Shown piece after piece: positions 36,401-41,576 of a stretch of 64,000 nucleotides of DNA; position 1 is the first letter of the stretch, and each line of letters opens with the position of its first letter. The stretch is taken from assembly GCA_963662515.1 (NCBI GenBank), contig OY759675.1, forward strand, positions 3,844,001 to 3,908,000, read 5' to 3'. Origin of the DNA: JAFGDI01 sp963662515. Its GTDB lineage: Bacteria; Planctomycetota; Phycisphaerae; Sedimentisphaerales; SM23-30. Both the position numbers and the translations under genes were made by a program. The notes beneath the pieces were generated by a model. It was not told the DNA's origin and did no database searches. It saw only the letters and a list, made by a program, of their open reading frames with translations.

Positions 36401-38343
36401 TCAAGCCAGCTATTTTCATATTCATCGACAGGATTATCATCAGTATTATCACGCCGGGCCAGACACGCTTCGGCTGGTACTGTATAATCATAGGACAGCT
36501 GCTCAAGAATACCATCTTCATAATAATACATAACATTCGTATTAGTGGCAGTACTGTTTGGGTCAAGCTCGCCATCACCAAAAATCACACCACCGGCAAT
36601 AATACCATCATTATAAAAGGTAAGAGCCAGACCATTTTGCGGGATCAGACTGAACCGGGCATAACAAGTCGCTCTGGCAGAATTTAACCCTTTACTAACT
36701 CTGGCCCCGGGTTTGAGGGAAATATACTGATATTGCTTATTACCCTGTATGGTATTACAAATATCCTGTTTTAATTCAACCGGGAATTGAGTAATACCGC
36801 AATTAGGGTCATATATTACTTCACCATCAATATCCCGGGCAGGCTCTATCTCCCAGCCCAGACCCTTGAGCTCTCCGGCAATACCCATCAAATTCTCCAG
36901 CTCAGTTACCTTGCCTGTCATTTCCGTTGAGATCAGTAATTGCTGATAATTGAAATCTGAATCGCTTATCAGACTGCGAAGATCAGCAAACCATGCAGGA
37001 GTATCTTTCTGAAATCTATTACAGAGTAAAGCAGCATAACCAAGAACCTCTCTGACATATACCTGCTTACCCTCTCGCTGAGCAAATTCAATCCCAATAC
37101 CCTGAACCTGTTCAAATGAATGGGTAAACGGCTTAAATGCCGTACTGCCGAGCCAGTTCCCGCTAAAGATTATCAGGTCGGTCTGGCCAACCAAACCATC
37201 ACCGTCAAGATCAGCCGGGCTCTGACCGCTGCTAAGCCAGCTTTTAGCCAGAACAGCAAAATCTGCCATATCTGCCTTATCATCATTATTAAGGTCAGGA
37301 CAGGGATAAGACCCATAATCAACACTTTCAAGTGTTGCAGTCAGATTAAGATCAGCAGCCCTGCTGATAGTAGTTTCACTTTCAGCCGTTAAGACCTTAA
37401 CTGTACTGTTATTTTTTGCCGTTACTTTCTCTGTCGCTAACTGCGTCTTTGCCAGCGATATTCTCGCTGATTCCAGTGCTGCATAATCCATGGCGAAAAA
37501 TAACGCTTCCGGTGTCTCACCCGATACAATCTCAACAGTCGCCTCCGGCAAGTCCCGGTCCTTACGCCGGACGGGCGAATCTTTATCACTCCCGCCTCTA
37601 GCTGTGGCATTTTGTGCCGTTGCCCCCTCTGTATCACACGATACTACCTCAACAGTCGCCTCCGGCAAGTCCCGGTCCTTACGCCGGACGGGCGAATCTT
37701 TATCACTCCCGCCTCTAGCTGTGGCATTTTGTGCCGTTGCCCCCTCTGTATCACACGATACTACCTCAACAGTCGCCTCGCAAGTCTCGCCTGCCCGGCG
37801 TAAGGGCCGCCCGTCCGGCGTAAGGACCATGTCGAAGATGCAGAGCTGATATATTTCTGTACCGGCGGCAACGGCTTTCGTTGTCCAGCCGGTAGCTTCG
37901 GTATCAGAACTGGTTATTAACATCTCTTTATTAGTATAGATATGCACTGTATCCATACCGAAGGCGGAGGCATATTGATAAGCTATCGGCTCTACCGTCT
38001 TTAAGCTGCTGACTGCCAGAGAACTCTCACCGTTAAGACTGCCCGAATCGGCTGTAATAGTCAGGTCATAACTGGCCCTGCCCGACTCTTCCCCGCTCTC
38101 TGACAGGGTAAGAACAATATCAGACATACTCAGAGCTTCACTGAAATCATTGACCAGAGTCTTGCCGTTAACTATCATGACCACATTGGCCAAAGCTCCC
38201 GAACCCAGCAGCAGAATCAAAAACAAACCAGACAGAAACCCGAAAAATCGCGTATTATTTACCCTTTGGCCATAACCGGCAGATAATAATTCACCTGCGA
38301 TCTGTTTCACATTTACGACATTTACCAAACCCCTGAAGCTCAT
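30478..38343 (-). CDS. Full-length Rhs/YD-repeat protein with Gly-rich tip
   Basis: 2621-aa exported polymorphic-toxin-like protein. The ATG at 38343 follows AAAGGAG. Order: signal or membrane segment near residues 33-55 (FFGFLSGLFLILLLGSGALA); two and a bit copies of a 39-residue repeat; a dockerin-like pair of Asp-rich loops (about 340-400, DLNNDDKADMADF and DLDGDGLVGQTDL); a probable lectin-like sandwich; the Rhs entry segment (about 850-900, PMGYGWTHNHNIRISE); many YD repeats forming the shell; the core end (YDPTMRCFTGRDPIRG, LHKYLYCKNNS, about 2430-2470); and a ~150-aa tip starting MAIRAVVGGLLGGVSNYM. By analogy with WapA/Rhs the tip is released as the effector. The downstream genes are probable immunity and spare tips. 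Confidence 0.88.
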   Translation of the reverse strand: MSFRGLVNVVNVKQIAGELLSAGYGQRVNNTRFFGFLSGLFLILLLGSGALANVVMIVNGKTLVNDFSEALSMSDIVLTLSESGEESGRASYDLTITADSGSLNGESSLAVSSLKTVEPIAYQYASAFGMDTVHIYTNKEMLITSSDTEATGWTTKAVAAGTEIYQLCIFDMVLTPDGRPLRRAGETCEATVEVVSCDTEGATAQNATARGGSDKDSPVRRKDRDLPEATVEVVSCDTEGATAQNATARGGSDKDSPVRRKDRDLPEATVEIVSGETPEALFFAMDYAALESARISLAKTQLATEKVTAKNNSTVKVLTAESETTISRAADLNLTATLESVDYGSYPCPDLNNDDKADMADFAVLAKSWLSSGQSPADLDGDGLVGQTDLIIFSGNWLGSTAFKPFTHSFEQVQGIGIEFAQREGKQVYVREVLGYAALLCNRFQKDTPAWFADLRSLISDSDFNYQQLLISTEMTGKVTELENLMGIAGELKGLGWEIEPARDIDGEVIYDPNCGITQFPVELKQDICNTIQGNKQYQYISLKPGARVSKGLNSARATCYARFSLIPQNGLALTFYNDGIIAGGVIFGDGELDPNSTATNTNVMYYYEDGILEQLSYDYTVPAEACLARRDNTDDNPVDEYENSWLDLEFVFDWDAQSYCVYLDHAGFAQKQLLFTAGLTTSGATALSLTVKENEDMLSSDINRISFSDKESRGGGIGVDCVMAVSGASVVEVEGEVNFSGRIWLEDLGYCSVRARPKDIYNLTAEMLPPDTSVESITADTANPEIYRGFSVGKIDDIAWNTKGSRNGDYGLEMILTDDLGRIVAREEIPVSPSTRSFMVNNNPSGAGCYRYVEPADLVVEWPGSFPCEFQRIYSSALRNMPVPMGYGWTHNHNIRISEMCSDQYQQAGDYPAADNMQLGIGSIWLQQADRYRLFQPVGQIEGSSEIKYLSSDDQSDYIIRSHYDNDIHKLRYIHYALDGMEMLFEPNVVLDDPNAVIPEQGGQVGWSASVGVKQVKDRFGNALDYIWNDDGTCIKMITNNRTSSVIKFNLFTYNGKEYPFYTSVETGTFENYQFDRLFRLTFNMDMVKLLFGHFEEYYAIFAGPVYEYANVNPRDNKPDYTLSVIKSWWYQIDANMDYAIGVDYDKEGMQTALGRHINEEQRWIDDSNIGNYDEYKHTHSIYNGHYQTIRERYYIKGDDYKVIETSVNPQGAVTKQLTYYLPRNTEFDADDYNQVLYSAFDGVILDNVAMLFPDETRRLEAVFNPLSGVTDVFYVYGDSRFDTLPTEIRYCFDKGGEQSNYQAKQTNKQYDLTRVISKTYDERGNVTSERAYLPDGSFILTQWQYHPLYNFKISEISWQSSCNIATDNSVIYPANGRIEKQWLYGNADGSADPNEGRYLICERQLLDETTNEWSETFYTYNQMGNPVSKTDPEGNVTYISYNSTGWPEKIWRGLASVPTDEPAGIAQMRYAYDKFGRKVLVADNLGKVTRYQYELRNSVYDGQYNAESYVYFDDTACSRAVFNPDVYPDKPYGPAADSACSPLGYRAFSGVYEQRCPGKPQETITEKGKVRYSYNFPDTNIAYSELKFYPDTSSTMLNHYSHTAMDGLRYFEWYDVCHWLDPEKFVFSIPDFNGRVMERYTGTIHRDKVMGKITLHESYEYTASGQIESEKVYNVQQGSFNENTGKYNFNRQLARHTVYHYDDLDRLIRQENMSSENTVGQTIEYGYDAAGNRIYTIDPAGKVIITDYDNANRKIKEYYPVEAVWLFDLAIDIKATRDNAKPARSYKYNNSGKLLSVLSYDTDGITLLANSQYLYDTQQRIMQTAELLGDLNENGVYELASDYALTNIQYSDTGSVFNLNSNDPNEYHVCITDAEDKSTYIQLHPTGKPSRVLYGSGDHEAMDYDGYGRLISKAIWSGSQKQKISYEYDTDSNLSRQIYPDGGYIEYDYRELSTNWNGGLYYYNTGDLLCQIYDRRNWGDNPYGVAGVDYTDPNTPAPTYSFAYYADSGNLKSYTMPDGIRIEYGYDQALNAKTSVEVFREEERIYYQNYEYNQLGQLSALTYLEDPNSFDLPEPLAELFYDDNGNREFMYYDQIPIGSVGEKFRIQYGYNSNNYLTSINSLVYTLDGVAVDGLGRLKSCFESLNGIHHDNNYSYDMRSQLTYSKRKDITSTNPVCQPWTEEKLYHDKAGNIIRAEKVNSSDASNILGTNYGFNGDILTGATGADIWSLDNDANGNITSLAGSPNSTVTYNYDNKLKYASKGSDTISVKYDPMGNRIVKHSVLNGISRNQRFIVDINSDLPVVLCVLDCSDTGGAGSGQDLPSSLEKLYYHVGAQVIAQKEAGADGELFYYVHDRLGSVRAVVDIDMLTVNEYSYDSFGKMYQEECYEAIDSGTGQFIAENPFKYTGQYYDTEIGQYYLRARMYDPTMRCFTGRDPIRGSVRDTLSLHKYLYCKNNSVNMVDRSGKIPAMAIRAVVGGLLGGVSNYMSTEGGFKNKMAAFAVGALVGSISSLAGDIGRVYGIIAGISGSYANSNFMSWLNNDSPTQKYGRDLGTSIGLGIGFIGVLCDGFMGRGDSAGFILGLFGTVGGDTIGGYVSSVVESGDGLVEDHVNNLNKEMK
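37531..37770 (-). repeat. 117-bp tandem repeat inside the Rhs N-terminus
   Basis: The segment starting CTCAACAGTCGCCTCCGGCA recurs at 37531, 37648 and (partly) 37765. Each 117-bp unit encodes 39 residues, including SDKDSPVRRKDRDLPEATVE, and contains a GC-rich module in inverted orientation. Confidence 0.85.
37795..37829 (+). repeat. Two adjacent GC-rich modules
   Basis: CCCGGCGTAAGGGC is followed at once by CGCCCGTCCGGCGTAAGGAC, inside the Rhs N-terminal coding region (minus strand VLTPDGRPLRRAGE). Confidence 0.6.
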
Positions 38344-38611
38344 AACGATCTCCTTTGTACGCAACGATATTATCGACAATAACTTACCCAGAACGCACCA
38401 GACGCATTCATCAGAATAAATTTTATAACGCTAAAACAAATAAAGCAACGAAAATATCCGGCACAGCCAGCATTGCTGCTCTGGGAGATTTTCAGTCAAT
38501 AACCAGACTGTGCCGGGGTCCTTACGCCGGACGGGCGAATCATTATTACTCGCGTTTTATACTGGGCATTTAGTGCTACTCTATTTATCTGTCTCACACT
38601 TTTCATTCCAT

Positions 38612-38807
38612 CTGTAAGAGTACAAACTTTAAGGCGTGTTGCCCAGAAGAAACATACTGTTTTTCGCATAACCATTATGCCAATATGCTCAACATAACCA
38701 GCAATGCTACACTAAGAATCACAAGCAAGGCTGCAAGTCCCGAACTGGCTTCGGGAATGCTTGTGCTACCTTTGGGCAACATGCCCTGAAAGCCTGTACT
38801 CTTACAG
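38612..38807. mobile_element. MITE-like inverted-repeat element
   Basis: The ends CTGTAAGAGTACAAACTTT and (inverted) CTGTAAGAGTACAGGCTTT continue into a second matched block, TGTTGCCCA with TGGGCAACA. Arms total about 40 bases; the 110-base middle has no ORF. Confidence 0.6.
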
Positions 38808-38871
38808 TCTCAACTCAAATACCCCCTCGCCCAACCGGCGTAAGGTTAGTCTCAACTCCAAATGAAAAAGA

Positions 38872-38892
38872 GCGATTCCCAGCGGGAATCGC
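38872..38892. repeat. Perfect hairpin
   Basis: GCGATTCCC-AGC-GGGAATCGC, same design as the hairpin at 5730-5748. No T-run follows, so terminator function is doubtful. Confidence 0.5.
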
Positions 38893-38966
38893 CCATATCA
38901 AAGATCTCAACTCAAATAATCCTGAGCCGCTGTCCTCAGCGGCGATCTCGCCCGACCGGCGTAAGG

Positions 38967-39581
38967 TCAGAGCACTACTGGCAGGGTATTGCTGTTTGGC
39001 CCTGTACCGCCGGCATTGGCGGCGTTAACCATATAATACAGCTGCGTTCCGCGCGGCTGATTTTCTACGGTTATCTCATTACTGTAATAGAAGCCCACCA
39101 GCGACCACTGGGCCAGACCGCTTTCCGGGTCAGCGGTTGTGCGATAGAGCGAGTAATTGCGGACCGCTCCTCCGGTTCTGGGTTTATCCCAGGCAAAAGT
39201 GATAGTACCGAAGCCTTCATCTGTACTGCGTAAATTGGTCGGCGCTCCGGGCGCTGCTATCGGAGTAGGCGGCGCCTTACCGCCCCAGCCTATAAAGACC
39301 AGATTACCGGGATTATCCACGCAGTCACTCTCAGCGGCCTTGAGAGCCTTTTTGGTTAGCTTATCAAGCGTAAGCCGCGCAGCATTTTTCAGCTCGGTTT
39401 CATTCTGCGCTACGGCCCGCGCAGCCTGTACCGTTTTAATGTTCTGCTGATAATATTGCACTGCCAGCTGCAAGTCGGTAGTACTCACACTGGGAAACAT
39501 AGTTGGATGCGCTGCAACACCATTGAGAATTTCCTGAGCCAGTGCTACCAGACCTGACTCGGTTTTGGGGTATGTTGACAT
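38967..39581 (-). CDS. FN3-domain protein, unknown function
   Basis: 204-aa protein with no signal peptide. The N-terminal half is helical (LVALAQEILNGVAAHPTMFP; TELKNAARLTLDKLTKKALKAAE). A Pro/Ala linker (PPTPIAAPGAPTNLRSTDEG) leads to one fibronectin type III domain (ITFAWDKPRTGGAVRNYSLY ... QLYYMVNAANAGGTGPNS). The ATG at 39581 has GAGGA upstream. Its role is unclear; the intracellular helical half plus FN3 recurs in environmental bacteria, but I cannot name a family. Confidence 0.65.
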   Translation of the reverse strand: MSTYPKTESGLVALAQEILNGVAAHPTMFPSVSTTDLQLAVQYYQQNIKTVQAARAVAQNETELKNAARLTLDKLTKKALKAAESDCVDNPGNLVFIGWGGKAPPTPIAAPGAPTNLRSTDEGFGTITFAWDKPRTGGAVRNYSLYRTTADPESGLAQWSLVGFYYSNEITVENQPRGTQLYYMVNAANAGGTGPNSNTLPVVL

Positions 39582-40075
39582 AGAAGTATCCTCACAAAAT
39601 ATAAGTTAATAACTAAGCACCCGCCTACTCCCAGAGCAAGCTGACAGCCCCGCACTTAATACCCAATATCCGCGCGACCCTGCCGTGCCTCAATTTTTAT
39701 TTATCTGCACCGCAAGATTATCGATCATCTCTCAACAGACTTAATGCTTTAGTTTTTTACCTGCTTTTATTTCAGCAGGCTTAACCCCAAATTTTATAAG
39801 TCTGAACTCTTGCGGTCATGAATCTTTAGTTATCACTTTTCTCCGGCGAGCTGCCGCTTTCCCTTTGCTTTTTTGCCATCGACCAGCAGATTAAGACACT
39901 TGAGAAAAAAATATTTTTTCTTTTTGTCTTCATACTATCAGTCCAATCTCACCAGAAGCCACGCAAGCCTCGCCCATCCAACGAAAATATCTGGTGCTTT
40001 GGTAGCTCCAGCGGTTTTCAGTATTGATAATAAAGCAAAATAAATTTACCTTCCGATAACTGCAATTTACTTTGC
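39582..40075. other. Gene-free stretch before the palindrome array
   Basis: No supported gene. Compositionally mixed; I see no promoter or terminator that I can defend. Confidence 0.4.
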
Positions 40076-40450
40076 CGTTCTGCCAAACGCGGCGTGATAA
40101 AGTAAATTTACTTTGCCGCGCCGCCAAAGGCGGAACCACGATTCCGTTTGGCAGAATGACGATTCCAATTGGAATATAGGCGCCGCCAAACGCGGCAAGG
40201 CGATTCCATTTGGCAGAACGATGATTCCGTTTGGAATAAGCGCGCCGCCAAACGCGGAATGATGATTCCGTTTGGCAGAATGGCAATTCCAATTGGAATA
40301 TAGGCGCCGCCTTTGGCGGAACGATAAAGTAAATTCACTTTGGAGCAAATAAAATTTACTTTCAGATATAGCAAGTTCACTTTATCACGCCGCTTTTGAC
40401 GGCATAACAGAGTAAATTTATTACATAGTAAAGTAAATTTACAACACGAC
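40076..40450. repeat. Array of nested palindromes with 62-bp tandem units
   Basis: Three tandem units start near 40139, 40202 and 40264, each with GATTCCRTTTGGCAGAAY, TTCCAATTGGAA or a variant, and GCGCCGCCAAACGCGG. They are flanked by AAAGTAAATTTACTTT palindromes that recur to about 40450. All frames stay open for long stretches only because the repeats lack stops; I see no coding signal. Confidence 0.75.
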
Positions 40451-40542
40451 AATGCTATATATTACTTACGGCAGACGGGTAAAAAATGATATAAGGCAGG
40501 CGATATTACAATTATCCAAATGCCAGGACACATTCCAAATGA

Positions 40543-41144
40543 TTCGCCTGCCCGGCGTAAGGGCTATCTCCGCTTTATTCATCTCCCACGCTGATATCGA
40601 CCATTATAACGGCGTGCCCGACCTCATTTCAGCTATTCCAGCTCAAGACCTGTACCTGCCCTGCGGCTTCCACGACCATGCTACCAAAAGTGATGACTAT
40701 TTCTTCGATCTGCCCGTTATTAAAAACACCCCGAAACATTATCTATCTGCTGACAACCTCTTATCTGCCAAAGAGCTGCATATCGAAACCCTCTGGCCCC
40801 GGCCCGGCATACAACTGCCCACCACTAACGACAACTGCCTGACCCTTCGTATCAGCTCGCCCCAACTTTCAATTCTGCTCTGCGGCGACATAACTCCCGC
40901 TGTCATGTCAGCTATGCTCAGCGATAATATCGATATCAAGGCCGATTACCTGCTCCTGCCCCATCACGGCCAATATTCTGCCGAACTCGAGCGTTTCGCC
41001 CGCCGCGTCAATCCCCAAAAACTGATCCTCTCAGCCCGAAAACTAACACCCGCCAAAACAGCCCTGCTCAAAGCCCTTCCCGGCGAACTGATCATACTTG
41101 CCCCCAACACCCCGCCAGCCATATTCACCCCACAACAACCATAG
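40543..41144 (+). pseudogene. Duplicated 3' fragment of comEC
   Basis: From 40562 the sequence matches comEC 12875-13451 with few differences (for example Ala-Gly-Asn to Ala-Asp-Asn, Ser-Glu to Lys-Glu) and keeps the SHADIDHYNG metal motif, LLPHHGQYS and the same stop. The homology starts directly after a GC-rich module (CGCCTGCCCGGCGTAAGGG, 40543-40561). An open frame starts at 40452 but its first ~36 codons are unrelated. Without the membrane channel it cannot act as ComEC; a free MBL-fold protein is conceivable but unlikely. Confidence 0.85.
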
Positions 41145-41261
41145 GTCACATAAGTGCCATAGGCCACATCAGTACTATTATCAAATCTGAACATCGCCCC
41201 GGCCACACCAGAAAGCCAAAAAACAATAACCGTTCACACCTGTTCGAGATGGCTTGCCCAA

Positions 41262-41412
41262 GTAGGACAGGCATCTTGCCTGTCGCCTGAATTTCGACGA
41301 AGTCGAAAACAAGGATGAAATAACATAGTTTAAATATGCAAAGTGTTATATCTCGATAGTAATTTGCCAGCTTTGCTGGCAAATCAGGTGACAGGCAGGA
41401 TGCCTGTCCTAC
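41262..41412. repeat. REP pair in inverted orientation (BIME-like)
   Basis: GTAG-GACAGGC-ATCTT-GCCTGTC at 41262-41284 and the inverse GACAGGC-AGGAT-GCCTGTC-CTAC at 41390-41412. Between them is a TTTGCCAGC-TTT-GCTGGCAAA hairpin. GTAG at the stem foot is the hallmark of RAYT-linked REPs. The rest of 41145-41576 holds nothing else but the start site of the next operon. Confidence 0.8.
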
Positions 41413-41576
41413 TATTTTCCGTGGCCGGTTACAAAAAACATAATACTCCAAAAAAACAGTATTCTTCTGGCATTTTATTATATATACGCAATAATAAGTT
41501 GCACTTAGATCAACATTTTATCCCATACTGTTACACTTTTCTTCCCGAAATAGCAGTAGCATTTTAAGGAGCTGTC

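Larger units (their letters stand above)
38344..38966. other. Repeat-rich gene-free region upstream of rhs
   Basis: No credible coding region. It holds GC-rich modules at 38517-38540, 38826-38848 and 38946-38966, a 196-bp inverted-repeat element and a small hairpin (both listed separately). The rhs promoter should lie near 38350-38450, but I could not place one. Confidence 0.55.

Noticed and set aside
13494..38343. A type VI or CDI delivery system
   Set aside because: No VgrG, PAAR, Hcp, CdiB or TPS-domain gene is present. The full-length protein has its own export signal, closer to WapA-like Rhs.
39930..40452. Three overlapping minus-strand open frames of 93-120 codons
   Set aside because: All three frames translate the same palindromic repeats (FQLESSFCQTE-like phrases in each), with no ribosome binding site. 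The openness is a by-product of the repeat sequence.
30478..41144. CRISPR array in the repeat-rich regions
   Set aside because: Repeats are tandem without unique spacers of constant length, and no cas genes are seen.
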